From: Mesorhizobium sp. LMG 17147
Lineage (GTDB): Bacteria; Pseudomonadota; Alphaproteobacteria; Rhizobiales; Rhizobiaceae
Direction: 5' to 3'
NCBI RefSeq assembly: GCF_024297145.1
Contig: NZ_JANCTC010000002.1
Location: 355,001-419,000, forward strand
DNA length: 64,000 nt
Shown: piece after piece, positions 53,137 to 62,307 of the stretch
Layout of the letters: every line of letters starts with the position of its first letter
Position numbering within the stretch: the stretch's first letter is position 1
Notes under the pieces: model-generated
The model's input: the letters and a program-made list of their open reading frames with translations, nothing else
The model's database searches: none
What the model was told of the DNA's origin: nothing
Position numbers and translations under genes: made by a program

Positions 53137-53655
53137 ATGAAGAAATCTCTTTTGCCCGGCTGCGTGCTTCTTGTCCTCGGGACCAGCGCGGCCTTTGCCC
53201 ACATCACGCTCGAAACGCCGGAGGCGGCGGTGGGCTCGACCTACAAGGCGGTTCTTCGGGTGCCGCATGGCTGCGAGGGCAAGGCGACGACCGCCGTGCG
53301 CGTGCAGATCCCGGAAGGGGTGCTTTCGGTCAAACCGATGCCGAAGCCGGGTTGGACGCTGCAGGTCAAGAACGGCAAATACGAGAGGTCCTACCAGCTC
53401 TACGGCCAGGCAGTGACCAGCGGCGTCAAGGAGATCGACTGGAGCGCCGGCAGCCTGCCGGACGAATTCTACGACGAATTCGTCTTTCGCGCGACACTGG
53501 CATCCGACCTGCCGGCAGGCCAGATGCTGCATTTCCCGGTGGTGCAGGAATGTGACGGCGTTGCCGATCGCTGGATCGAGATTCCGGCGGCCGGGCAGGC
53601 TGAGGATGCGCTGGAATTTCCGGCGCCCGGCCTCAAGCTGCTGCCGAAGAAGTGA
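53137..53655 (+). CDS. YcnI-like copper-binding protein (DUF1775)
   Basis: 172 residues. Signal peptide at about 1-20, cleaved before HITLETPEAAVGSTYKAVLR; the N-terminal His after cleavage is the copper ligand of this family. VPHGCEGKATTAVRVQIPEG and GWTLQVKNG are further DUF1775 motifs. It has no hydrophobic C-terminal anchor, unlike Bacillus YcnI. ATG at 53137 with GAGAGG upstream; the ORF extends 24 nt further from a TTG. Confidence 0.9.
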   Translation: MKKSLLPGCVLLVLGTSAAFAHITLETPEAAVGSTYKAVLRVPHGCEGKATTAVRVQIPEGVLSVKPMPKPGWTLQVKNGKYERSYQLYGQAVTSGVKEIDWSAGSLPDEFYDEFVFRATLASDLPAGQMLHFPVVQECDGVADRWIEIPAAGQAEDALEFPAPGLKLLPKK

Positions 53656-53707
53656 GCTCCGGCGGCGCGCTTTGGCGGATGAGCGCGCCGCTGCTCTTGG
53701 CGGTGAG

Positions 53708-55348
53708 ATGAGCGCGGCATCCTTACTGCGGCAAGCTTGCATGGCCGGCAACTATTCTGGCCGGCTTGTGGCTGGCCTGCTGGCCGCCATCGTGCTGCTC
53801 GCCGTAATTGCCATGCCTGATCCCGCCTTCGCCCATGCAGCGCTGATCAAGGCCGAGCCGGCTGATGGTGCGGTGCTGACGCAGAGCCCGTCGCAGCTGT
53901 CGCTGACTTTCAGCGAGCCGGTTTCGCCGCTGGTGCTGACACTGGTGCGGCCCGACGGCACGTCGGTCCCGCTGAGCTCTTTCCGGCTCAGCGGCCAGAC
54001 CGTCGAGATCGACAATCCGCAGGCGCTGAAATCGGGCACGCATGTGCTGAGCTGGCGGGTCATCTCCGCCGACGGGCATCCGGTCGGCGGCTCGGTGCTG
54101 TTCTCGGTCGGCACACCGGGTGCTGCGCCGGCCGCCTCCGATGCCGTTGACCGGGGGCTTCGAACGGCGATCTGGATTGGCAAGGTTTTTCTGTATATCG
54201 GCCTGTTTTTCGGCGTCGGCGGTGCCTTTGCGCTGGGCTGGCTGGCACAAGGCGGGCGATCCGGCCAGAAGCTTGTCGCCGCTGCGATCCTGTGCGGGCT
54301 GGCCGCCGCACCGCTGTCGCTTGGTTTCCAGGGCCTGGATGCGCTTGGCGCGCCGCTTGCCCGGCTGGCGCAGCCGGTCATCTGGCAGACCGGGCTTGGC
54401 ACCAGCTTCGGCTGGACGGTGCTGATCGCGCTGATGGCGCTCGGCCTTGGCCTGTTGTCGCTGGTCGTGCCGCCCGCCGACGCAAAGCCGCTGGCCTTGG
54501 CCGGACTGGTCGGCGTCGGCGCAGCATTAGCCGCCAGCGGGCATGCCAGTGCCGCCGAGCCGCAATGGCTGACCCGGCCGATGGTGTTTCTGCACGGCGT
54601 CGGCATTGCTGTCTGGGCCGGCGCGCTGATGCCGCTCGGTCTAGCCTTGAAACGGCAGCCGGCCGAAGCCGGGCCGTTGCTGCGCCGGTTTTCGCGAGCG
54701 ATCCTGTTCGTCGTGGCCGTGCTTGCGGCAGCCGGCATCGTGCTCGCCGTCATCCAGGTGCAAACGCCGTCGGCGCTGGTCCATACCGCTTACGGCCGGC
54801 TGCTGCTGATCAAGCTGGCGCTGCTCGTCTTTCTGTTCACGCTCGCCGCCGTCAATCGTTTCAAGCTTACGGCCCTGGCTGAGGCAGGAAATACGGAGGT
54901 CCAGCGGCGGCTGGCCCGCTCGATCTTTATCGAGCTGCTGATCGTGCTGGCGATCTTCGGCGTTGCCGCCGGCTGGCGCTTCACGCCGCCGCCGCGCGCG
55001 CTGGCGATCGCCGCGGCACAGCCGGCGTCGGTGCACATCCACACGCTGCAAGCGATGGCCGACCTCAGTATTGCGCCCGGCCATGCCGGGCCTGTTGCCG
55101 CTTCGATCTTCATCATGACCGGCGATTTCGGCCCGCTCGACGCCAAGCAGGTGACGCTGGTGCTGTCAAAGCCCGATTCCGGCATCGAACCCATCAAGCG
55201 CCCGGCGACGAGGCTTGGCGACGGCACCTGGCGCGTCGACGATCTCGTCATTCCGGTCGCCGGCCGGTGGACGGCGCGGCTCGATATCCTGGTCTCCGAT
55301 TTCGAGATGGTGAAGATAGAGGCGCCGATCAACATTAGGCCGGAGTGA
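53708..55348 (+). CDS. CopC-CopD fusion copper transport protein (YcnJ-like)
   Basis: 546 residues. Signal at about 10-38, then a CopC domain (FAHAALIKAEPADGAVL, with the His copper ligand after cleavage, and SADGHPVGGS with the second His), about eight membrane helices forming the CopD part (about 150-430), and a C-terminal periplasmic domain of about 110 residues. The ATG at 53708 lies 52 nt after the YcnI-like stop. It probably moves copper across the inner membrane or loads periplasmic carriers. Last gene of the copper operon. Confidence 0.88.
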   Translation: MSAASLLRQACMAGNYSGRLVAGLLAAIVLLAVIAMPDPAFAHAALIKAEPADGAVLTQSPSQLSLTFSEPVSPLVLTLVRPDGTSVPLSSFRLSGQTVEIDNPQALKSGTHVLSWRVISADGHPVGGSVLFSVGTPGAAPAASDAVDRGLRTAIWIGKVFLYIGLFFGVGGAFALGWLAQGGRSGQKLVAAAILCGLAAAPLSLGFQGLDALGAPLARLAQPVIWQTGLGTSFGWTVLIALMALGLGLLSLVVPPADAKPLALAGLVGVGAALAASGHASAAEPQWLTRPMVFLHGVGIAVWAGALMPLGLALKRQPAEAGPLLRRFSRAILFVVAVLAAAGIVLAVIQVQTPSALVHTAYGRLLLIKLALLVFLFTLAAVNRFKLTALAEAGNTEVQRRLARSIFIELLIVLAIFGVAAGWRFTPPPRALAIAAAQPASVHIHTLQAMADLSIAPGHAGPVAASIFIMTGDFGPLDAKQVTLVLSKPDSGIEPIKRPATRLGDGTWRVDDLVIPVAGRWTARLDILVSDFEMVKIEAPINIRPE

Positions 55349-55353
55349 CGTGC

Positions 55354-55478
55354 TGATATTCAGGTGATGCCGGCCTGCAAATGGTGGTATCCTGCGCTTC
55401 CGGTGCTCACGTACTTAAGTACGCTCCGCTCCGGTTCTCGGAAACCACCATTTTCGGCTCGGCCTGACCTGAATCTCA
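55354..55478 (+). repeat. Palindromic intergenic repeat, family C copy 2
   Basis: About 125 bp. It starts TGATATTCAGGTGATGCCGG and ends CGGCCTGACCTGAATCTCA. The centre CGTACTTAAGTACG is a perfect palindrome, and AAATGGTGG pairs with CCACCATTT. Copy 1 (32459-32584) has lost the perfect centre. It lies 6 nt after the copper operon and may act as its terminator. Confidence 0.87.
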
Positions 55479-55614
55479 ACACGCCCCGGCTGCAAGACAA
55501 TTCGGCGAGGCGGTTGACGCGGCCGCGAACCCCCGTCAATCATCGCCATCAAGAATGGGCGTCCAACCCAATCGCGGGCTCAAACCAACAAGATCCGAAA
55601 GCAGGGAAGAAACG

Positions 55615-57039
55615 ATGGAAAAAGCCGAAATCGGCCTGATCGGCCTTGGCACGATGGGCTCCAACCTGGCGCTCAACATCGCCGAGAAGGGGCACCGCAT
55701 CGCCGTCTTCAACCGCACGGCGGCGCGCACCGATGCCTTTGTCGAAAATGCCGGCGCGCTCAGGGACAGGGTGGTGCCCTGCTACAGCCTCCAGGAACTG
55801 GCCGCCGCGATCCGGCCGCCGCGGCCGATCATCATCATGGTGCTGGCCGGCAAGCCGGTCGACGAGCAGATCGCGGCATTGCGCGGCGTGCTGTCGGCCA
55901 ACGATATCGTCATCGACGCCGGCAACGCCAATTTCCGCGATACGATGCGGCGCTTCTCGGAGCTTACCGATTCGGGCCTGACCTTCATCGGCATGGGCGT
56001 GTCCGGCGGCGAGGAGGGCGCACGCCACGGTCCCTCGATCATGGTCGGCGGCACCGAAGAGTCCTGGAAGCGCGTCGAAAAGGTGCTGACCGCGATCTCG
56101 GCCAAGTTCAAGGGCGAGCCTTGCGCGGCGTGGCTTGGCACCGACGGCGCCGGCCATTTCGTCAAGACCATCCACAACGGCATCGAATATGCCGACATGC
56201 AGATGATCGCCGAAATCTACGGCATCCTGCGCGACGGCCTGGGCATCGGGCCGAAGGAGATCGGCGAGGTGTTTGCCGGCTGGAACAAGGGCCGGCTCAA
56301 CTCCTATCTGATCGAGATCACCGCCAAGGTGCTGGCCGCCGACGATCCCAAGACCGGCAAACCGGTGGTCGACATCATCCTCGACCGCGCCGGCCAGAAG
56401 GGCACCGGCAAATGGTCGGTGATCGAAGCGCAGCAACTCGGCATCCCGGCCACCGCGATCGAGGCGGCGGTGGCGGCACGCGTGCTGTCGTCGATCAAGG
56501 ACGAGCGGCTGGCCGCCGAAAAGGTCTATGGCGGCGGCGTGAGCAAGATTTCCGGAGACAGGGACGCCCTGCTCGCCGATCTCGAACTGGCGCTGTTTGC
56601 CGGCAAGATCGCCGCCTACGCGCAAGGCTTCGCGGTGATGAGCGGCGCGTCGAAGGAATTCAACTGGAACCTGCCAATGCCGGTCATCGCCAAGATCTGG
56701 CGGGCCGGCTGCATCATACGCTCGCAATTGCTGGATACGATGGCGGCGGCCTTCGGCGCCGGCGGTGCGGCCACCAACCTGTTGATGGCGCCGGCTTTCG
56801 TCTCGTTGATGCAGGAGGCACATCCGTCGCTTCGCCGTGTCGTGGCAAGGGCGGCCGAAGCCGGCTCGCCGGTGCCGGCCCTGTCATCTGCACTTGCCTA
56901 TTTCGACAGTTATCGGCAGGGCCGCGGCACTTCGAACCTGATCCAGGCGCAACGCGATTTCTTCGGCGCGCACGGCTTCGAGCGCATCGATGGGCAAGGT
57001 GCTTTCCATGGCCCGTGGGGAAGCGGCGCGGCGGGTTAG
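55615..57039 (+). CDS. gnd: 6-phosphogluconate dehydrogenase, decarboxylating
   Basis: 474 residues. NADP-binding GLIGLGTMGSNLALNIAEKG (20 residues), the family motif GVSGGEEGARHGPSIMVGG and the catalytic region AGHFVKTIHNGIEYADMQM with its Lys and His-Asn-Gly-Ile-Glu. C-terminal GRGTSNLIQAQRDFFGAHGF is also conserved. It converts 6-phosphogluconate to ribulose 5-phosphate and CO2 with NADP. ATG at 55615 has AGGGAAG 6 nt upstream. Monocistronic, probably. Confidence 0.96.
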   Translation: MEKAEIGLIGLGTMGSNLALNIAEKGHRIAVFNRTAARTDAFVENAGALRDRVVPCYSLQELAAAIRPPRPIIIMVLAGKPVDEQIAALRGVLSANDIVIDAGNANFRDTMRRFSELTDSGLTFIGMGVSGGEEGARHGPSIMVGGTEESWKRVEKVLTAISAKFKGEPCAAWLGTDGAGHFVKTIHNGIEYADMQMIAEIYGILRDGLGIGPKEIGEVFAGWNKGRLNSYLIEITAKVLAADDPKTGKPVVDIILDRAGQKGTGKWSVIEAQQLGIPATAIEAAVAARVLSSIKDERLAAEKVYGGGVSKISGDRDALLADLELALFAGKIAAYAQGFAVMSGASKEFNWNLPMPVIAKIWRAGCIIRSQLLDTMAAAFGAGGAATNLLMAPAFVSLMQEAHPSLRRVVARAAEAGSPVPALSSALAYFDSYRQGRGTSNLIQAQRDFFGAHGFERIDGQGAFHGPWGSGAAG

Positions 57040-57227
57040 TGCTTCGTGCTTGGACTTAGAATCCAATTTTGCGGTTGCCAGAACGCAGACATCTCCAGCG
57101 ACCAACTGGGGGCGGGTCGCGCCAGGAACCTTGCTATGCCGGTAGAGACGATTGACGGTCTCATCGGTATCGGCGGAGCCGCGAATCTGTGGTAAGCCGC
57201 CGCTCAACCAACCGAAGGACGACACCT

Positions 57228-57461
57228 GTGAGCGAACCGACCGTGGCCCAGGCGACCGAAAGTATCTATGCCTCCCTCCGGGCGGAAAATGCCGACATCG
57301 ACGCACATATCGCGACGCTTAAAGCGGCGCTGACACGAGAAGGGATAAAACAGGCGGTGTTCGATCCGACCAAGTTGGCTCAGAACAACCGCTCGGGGCG
57401 CAAGTTGATGCAGGCCTATTTTCGGCAGCGCGGCGTGAGCGTGAGGTTTTCGGACCAGTAG
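57228..57461 (+). CDS. Small conserved-looking protein of unknown function
   Basis: 77 residues from a GTG start (VSEPTVAQATESIYAS). AAGGAC lies about 8 nt upstream. Mostly helical and charged: ENADIDAHIATLKAALTREG, then FDPTKLAQNNRSGRKLMQAY and RQRGVSVRF. The length of uninterrupted codons, the ribosome site and the amphipathic pattern support coding. I do not know the family. It sits alone between gnd and the integrase relic. Confidence 0.6.
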   Translation: MSEPTVAQATESIYASLRAENADIDAHIATLKAALTREGIKQAVFDPTKLAQNNRSGRKLMQAYFRQRGVSVRFSDQ

Positions 57462-57579
57462 AGCCGAGCGCGGGTGATCTTAAGCGCGCCGTTGGGATTT
57501 CTCGGCCGATCCAGCGGTTCGCCATCTGGACGTCGGGACTGTTGAGACCCATCTTGCCGTCCCCCGAGAGCAGACATAG

Positions 57580-57768
57580 GCAAATGGCGAACAAGGGTAC
57601 GGCACGCATTCGCTCCGCCGAACCAAGGCCTCGATCATCTACAAGGCAACGAGCAATCTGCGAGCGGTACAGATCCTGCTTGGCCACACCAAGATCGAGA
57701 ATACGGTTCGCCATCTTGGCGTGGACATTGAATATGCGCTCACCCTCGCCGAGGGAACTGAGATTTGA
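57580..57768 (+). pseudogene. Relic of a tyrosine-recombinase (integrase), C-terminal part
   Basis: After an in-frame stop at 57577-57579 one frame reads GYGTHSLRRTKASIIY, NLRAVQILLGHTKIENTVRH and LGVDIEYALTLAEGTEI, then stop at 57766. THSLRRT, LLGHTKIENT and the HLG segment are the end of a phage-type integrase, but the catalytic Tyr position reads His and the N-terminal two thirds are missing. An overlapping ORF in another frame (57542-57955) is not real. Confidence 0.75.
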
Positions 57769-57955
57769 TCAGAATGGCCTCGGGCCTGCCGAGGGGCCAT
57801 CACGCGCCGCATCTCGGCCGTTGAGGTCAGCTTTGCCGCTGCCTAAGGCGTACATTACCGGCGACCACGCTGGAGGTCGCGGTTTCGCCAGACACCGGTC
57901 ATTGCTCCTCATGGCTGCAGAAGGTGCAAGACCGGACACTCGCCCGGTCAGGTAA

Positions 57956-59728
57956 TTACACCAGGCCGGCCTTGCGAAGTCCGTCCACGACTAGCTCGAA
58001 ATCGTCTGGGTTCTTGTAAGGCAACACTTTGCGGCGGTGTTCCAGAGAATAATCAGGGTTGACGCGAAACACTTCCTGCCACTCATGGCGGGCTTCTTCG
58101 AAGCGGCCCAGATGGCCGTAGCTCGCCGCCAGGAGCACGCGTGAGACGTCGGTGTCAGGGTTACGGACAAGTCGCCGCTTCAGGATGCCGATTGCCTCTT
58201 CGTACCTGCGCAACTGGAACATCGCTTGTGCCTGGAAGTGGAGGTATACGTCCGGATAATACGGGTTCAAGGCCATTGCCCTGTCGAAACACCCAAGTGC
58301 CTCCGCAGACCTGCCGGAATAATGCAGTGCAATTCCGAGATTTTCGTGTCCTTCGGGAAGATTTGGAGCGAGGGCGATCAAGCGTTTGGCCTCGCCGATG
58401 GCGACGTCGTGCCGTCGCGAATACAATTCGATGATGCCCAGCGCCCAATGCGCGTAAGGATATCGGTCGTCGAGCGCCACTGCCCGTGTCGCGAACACTT
58501 CTGCTTGTTGCATTGATGTCGATGACGACGGGCTCCACTGGTTTCCGTAGTCCAGCATGTTTGCGAAGGCGAGGAACGCGTAGGCGGGAGCGAATTGCGG
58601 GTCCAGTTCGATGGCGCGTTGCAACAGTTCCCGACCCTGGATGTTTTGCTCTCTCGTGAATCGCCATAGCTGCTCTCGACCATGCAGAAAGCAGTCATAC
58701 GCTTCCAGGTTGCCGGTTTGCTCGGTCGCGAGCCGCTGCTGGTCGCCCTCCGTCAGGTTGAGCGCGAGTGCGTCGACAATTTGCTGTGTCACGTCGTCCT
58801 GCACCGCGAATATGTCAGTCAGGTCGCGATCGAAACGCTCCGCCCACAGATGTCCGCCCGTGGTCGTGTCGATAAGCTGCGCAGTGATCCGTACTCTGTT
58901 GCCGGACTTGCGGACGCTGCCCTCCAGCAGGTAGCGCACGCCGAGGTTCCGGCCGACCTCCAGAACGTTCACGTTCCTGCCCTTGAAAGTGAAGGACGAA
59001 TTGCGAGCGATTACGAACAACTGCGACAGCTTTGAGAGAGAAGTGATGATGTCTTCGGAGATTCCGTCGGCGAAATACTCCTGCTCGGCATCACCGCTCA
59101 TATTGGCGAAGGGCAGTACCGCGACCGATAACTTCGGCGGCGGCGCTGTCGAAGGCAGAGCTGCCGAAAATTCGGGGGGCACAGTTGCCTTTGCGTGAGC
59201 GGCGGTGTCCACTCGGAGCGAATAGATCCGGATCGGCTCGGCGATGTTCTTGAGCTGCGTGTTGCCGAGATCGCTTACCGAAAGGTCGAGCCTCGTCTTG
59301 ACTTGGCGATAGGCATCCTCGGACAGGCAGATGGCGCCGGGCGCCGCGACGCCCTCCAGACGCGAGGCGATGTTGACACCGTCGCCCATCAGATCGCCGT
59401 CGCTTTCCACGACCACGTCGCCCAGATGAATCCCGATCCGGAACTCGATGCGGCGGCCCTCCGGCACGCCGGCATTGCGTTCGACCATGCCGTTCTGCAC
59501 TTCCATGGCGCAGCGCACGGCGTCTACCACACTGCGGAACTCGACCAGCGCGCCATCGCCTGTGCGCTTGATCATGCGTCCGTTGTGGACAGCGATGGTC
59601 GGGTCGATCAGGTCGCTGCGCAGTGCCCGCAACCTGGCCAAAGTACGGTCTTCGTCTGCACTCGCCAACCGGCTGTACCCGACCACGTCCGCAGCCAGGA
59701 TCGCGGCTAGCTTGCGGTTCTCGCTCAC
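57956..59728 (-). CDS. Class III adenylate/guanylate cyclase with TolB-like and TPR domains (copy 1)
   Basis: 590 residues. Cyclase domain at about 8-185: AAILAADVVGYSRL (metal Asp), KRTGDGALVEF, GIHLGDVVVESDGDLMGDGV (second Asp nearby) and NIASRLEG with the transition-state Asn and Arg. About 200-320 is the TolB/FlgO-like segment (VAVLPFANMSGDAEQEYFAD, GVRYLLEGSVRKSGN, HLWAERFDR). The rest is TPR helices. GTG at 59728 with GAGGAG 10 nt upstream was chosen; the frame stays open 258 nt further up. It makes a cyclic nucleotide under unknown control. Paralog of the next gene. Confidence 0.87.
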   Translation of the reverse strand: MSENRKLAAILAADVVGYSRLASADEDRTLARLRALRSDLIDPTIAVHNGRMIKRTGDGALVEFRSVVDAVRCAMEVQNGMVERNAGVPEGRRIEFRIGIHLGDVVVESDGDLMGDGVNIASRLEGVAAPGAICLSEDAYRQVKTRLDLSVSDLGNTQLKNIAEPIRIYSLRVDTAAHAKATVPPEFSAALPSTAPPPKLSVAVLPFANMSGDAEQEYFADGISEDIITSLSKLSQLFVIARNSSFTFKGRNVNVLEVGRNLGVRYLLEGSVRKSGNRVRITAQLIDTTTGGHLWAERFDRDLTDIFAVQDDVTQQIVDALALNLTEGDQQRLATEQTGNLEAYDCFLHGREQLWRFTREQNIQGRELLQRAIELDPQFAPAYAFLAFANMLDYGNQWSPSSSTSMQQAEVFATRAVALDDRYPYAHWALGIIELYSRRHDVAIGEAKRLIALAPNLPEGHENLGIALHYSGRSAEALGCFDRAMALNPYYPDVYLHFQAQAMFQLRRYEEAIGILKRRLVRNPDTDVSRVLLAASYGHLGRFEEARHEWQEVFRVNPDYSLEHRRKVLPYKNPDDFELVVDGLRKAGLV

Positions 59729-60026
59729 AGGGCCATCTCCTCGTCTCCACACTATCAGGAAGACACAGGAAAAGCGGAAATTTTCGGTGTCCCGTTCAGA
59801 GCGACTTTGGGTTAGATCAAGGCTCGCCATCTGAACGCAGCCGATGTCCTGCCAATTTCGGACATCCACACCGTGACGCCGAAAGTCAGCTCGGGGTGTC
59901 ATGAACGTCGATGCCCCCGCGGGAGTCCTGAAGGTCCGCTTCTCAATATCCGAGCCTTGAGCCTGCCGGGGCCCCCTGAAAGACATTCATTACGTCGCCC
60001 AAGCGTCCGCTCGTGACGCGTAACGC

Positions 60027-61937
60027 TCATCCGGCTTTGATCCGGCCCGAAGAGGACGGACTGTTGGGCACCGGCGGTTCGGCAAAAGCAGCAAAGATTT
60101 TCCGGAAGCGCGGGTAACCGCGGATCGGGTCGAAGTCGGGTTCATTGTCGAACCAGGCTCGCTGATACGCGGTGCTGTGCGGAAGGATCTTCTCCAAAAG
60201 GTCCAAGGCTTCGTCGTGATCGCCCAGGACGGAATATGCGCACGCGATATTGTAATGGGCGACAAGCTCATCGGGGTCGATCGCCAAGGCGCGGGAGGCC
60301 AAATCCCTTGCCCGGTTACGTTCGCCCAAATACGCCAGCATGATCGCTGCCCGGTGCGCGGGGCCGGCATTTTCCGGATGCCGGTCGAGCACGCCTTCGG
60401 CCAGCTTGATCCCGACGCGCGCCCACCGTTCGGCATCCGCGAAGCGCCCGAGCCGGCGATACGCCGATGTGAGGAACATCGCCGATACATAGTCATCGGG
60501 GCGAATTTCGGCGGCGCACCCGAAATATCGGACTGAAGCCTCCAAGTCGCCTTTCACAAAGAAATACCGGGCATAGAAGAAGTTCGCCTCGTAGGAGTTG
60601 GGATCGAGTGCGAGAGCCCGCTGAAACGGAACAACAGCCTCTTCGGGACGCCCGTCATGCAGGAGCGCCAGCCCAAGCGAAGCATGGGCCTCCGCCAGGC
60701 CCGGGTCGAGCGCGAGCGCCTTGGCGCTCGTATTCATGATGGCGTCAAGCGAAACGTCCTGGGAGTGCCACACGAGAAGGGCAGAGTCGCAATCGGCGAT
60801 GCCCGCATATGCACGCGCATAATCTGGGTCCAGGTCCACCGCCATCGTGAACATCCGGCGCGCCAGGAGCAGGTACGATTTAGTCCACTCGCGAAAAAAT
60901 TCCCGTCCTCGCAGAAAATAGGTATAGGCCTCCACATTCGAGGTCGGCGCTTGTTCGATCGCCTTCTTCTCCTCGGGCAGCAGCCTGACCCTGAGCTGTT
61001 CGACGATGGTGTGGGTGATCTCGTCCTGAATGGCGAAGATGTCGGTCAGTTCGCGATCATAGCGCTCTGCCCAGATATGCGCGCCGTCCTCCCCGTCGAT
61101 GAGCTGCCCGGTGATGCGCACGCGCTGGCCCGCCTTGCGGACGCTGCCTTCCAGAACGTATCTGACGCCGAGTGCCTGCGCCGTCTGCTGCACATTGATC
61201 GGCTTGCCCTTGTAGGTGAACACGGTATTGCGGGCGACGACGTGAAGCCCGGACACCTTCGACAGATCGGTCATGATGTCCTCGGTTATTCCGTCGGAGA
61301 AATATTCCTGCTCCGGGTCGCCGCTCATATTGTTGAACGGCAGTACGGCAATCCGCGGCCTCTCCTTCTCGCGCCTGTTCACCGATGGGGGCGCGGCGCG
61401 ATCCTCGCCTCGAGCCGAAGTAGCGTCGACCGAAATGTTATAGACTCGCACCGGCCGATCGATGTTCTTAAGCGACTGCTCGCCCATGTCTTCGAAATTG
61501 AGGTCGAGCCGGGCACCCACCTGGTCGCGCACGGAACTCGAAACGGAGATCCCGCCCGGTTCCGCGAACGTTTCAAGCCGCGCCGCCAGATTGACGCCGT
61601 CGCCGAAGATGTCACCATCCTCGGCTATGATGTCACCCAGATTGACGCCGATGCGGAACTCGACGCGGCTGGGCGCCGGCACATCTGCATTTCTTTGCCG
61701 CATGCCGCGTTGGATCGCCACGGCGCAGGCCACAGCATTCACAACGCTTGGAAATTCGACGAGAAAGCCATCGCCTGTATGTTTGAAGACGCGCCCCTGG
61801 TGGTCTGCAACCGTGAAATCGAACAATTCTGCGCGAAGGCGATTCAAGTTTGCCAGCGTGCCTTCCTCGTCGATGCCCATGAGGCGGCTGTAGCCCACCA
61901 CGTCGGCTGCGAGGATAGCGGTCAGTCTGCGTTCCAC
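60027..61937 (-). CDS. Class III adenylate/guanylate cyclase with TolB-like and TPR domains (copy 2)
   Basis: 636 residues from a GTG with GAGGG upstream. Cyclase domain at 5-180: TAILAADVVGYSRLMGIDEE, HTGDGFLVEF, NLGDIIAEDGDIFGDGVNLA and ARLETFA keep the metal Asp and the Asn/Arg pair. About 200-320 TolB-like (IAVLPFNNMSGDPEQEYFSD, GVRYVLEGSVRKAGQ, HIWAERYDRELTDIF). About 340-600 TPR repeats. The same domain order as the neighbouring gene, with a 298-nt gap, suggests tandem duplication followed by divergence. Confidence 0.88.
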   Translation of the reverse strand: MERRLTAILAADVVGYSRLMGIDEEGTLANLNRLRAELFDFTVADHQGRVFKHTGDGFLVEFPSVVNAVACAVAIQRGMRQRNADVPAPSRVEFRIGVNLGDIIAEDGDIFGDGVNLAARLETFAEPGGISVSSSVRDQVGARLDLNFEDMGEQSLKNIDRPVRVYNISVDATSARGEDRAAPPSVNRREKERPRIAVLPFNNMSGDPEQEYFSDGITEDIMTDLSKVSGLHVVARNTVFTYKGKPINVQQTAQALGVRYVLEGSVRKAGQRVRITGQLIDGEDGAHIWAERYDRELTDIFAIQDEITHTIVEQLRVRLLPEEKKAIEQAPTSNVEAYTYFLRGREFFREWTKSYLLLARRMFTMAVDLDPDYARAYAGIADCDSALLVWHSQDVSLDAIMNTSAKALALDPGLAEAHASLGLALLHDGRPEEAVVPFQRALALDPNSYEANFFYARYFFVKGDLEASVRYFGCAAEIRPDDYVSAMFLTSAYRRLGRFADAERWARVGIKLAEGVLDRHPENAGPAHRAAIMLAYLGERNRARDLASRALAIDPDELVAHYNIACAYSVLGDHDEALDLLEKILPHSTAYQRAWFDNEPDFDPIRGYPRFRKIFAAFAEPPVPNSPSSSGRIKAG

Positions 61938-62206
61938 CTTGCCCTCGGAAAATTCAGCTGAGGCCTTGGAGCAAATCTACGCTTTTGTTGATCGCAAGTC
62001 TGCTACCTTCCGACCGCCTTCTTTTTGTCGATTAGCCAGAGGCCGCTGACCGGGGCGAAGCTGCCGTTCGAAGGGTCGTGTCGGCGATCGTCTTTTGGGA
62101 GGCAGATCACGTCGGTACCCACGGGGCCGGAACGGCCGCTTCTTATAATCCGAGCCTCAAAGCTGCCAGTCAGCTCCCGGCCCAAAGGCTGCCAGTCAGC
62201 AGCGCG
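61938..62206. other. Intergenic, upstream of cyclase copy 2
   Basis: About 270 bp. It holds the promoter of cyclase copy 2 and a direct repeat of GCTGCCAGTCAGC (62163-62175 and 62189-62201) next to the family D repeat. A 75-codon frame on the minus strand (62003-62230) has no ribosome site and runs through the repeats. No clear gene. Confidence 0.4.
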
Positions 62207-62307
62207 CATTTTGCAGCCATGTGGAATCACTTGGCGTCACAGAAATGCGGCTAAGACAAATAGATGGAGCGGGATGCCCAGTTCAATTTGAACGTATTCC
62301 GCTCTAA
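62207..62307 (-). repeat. Dispersed intergenic repeat, family D copy 2
   Basis: Reverse complement of the element at 20729-20830: AAATGCGGCTAAGACAAATA, GATGGAGCGGGATGCC, TTCAATTTGAACGTATTCCG. It directly abuts the 3' end of the LacI-type gene and even covers its stop codon, so it likely forms that gene's terminator. Borders are good to a few bases. Confidence 0.8.

Noticed and set aside
57542..57955. 137-codon plus-strand frame beside the cyclase gene
   Set aside because: A different frame of the same DNA gives a clear integrase fragment, and this frame has no motif.
62003..62230. 75-codon minus-strand frame upstream of cyclase copy 2
   Set aside because: No ribosome site, passes through a direct repeat and the family D element. 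A decayed gene cannot be excluded.
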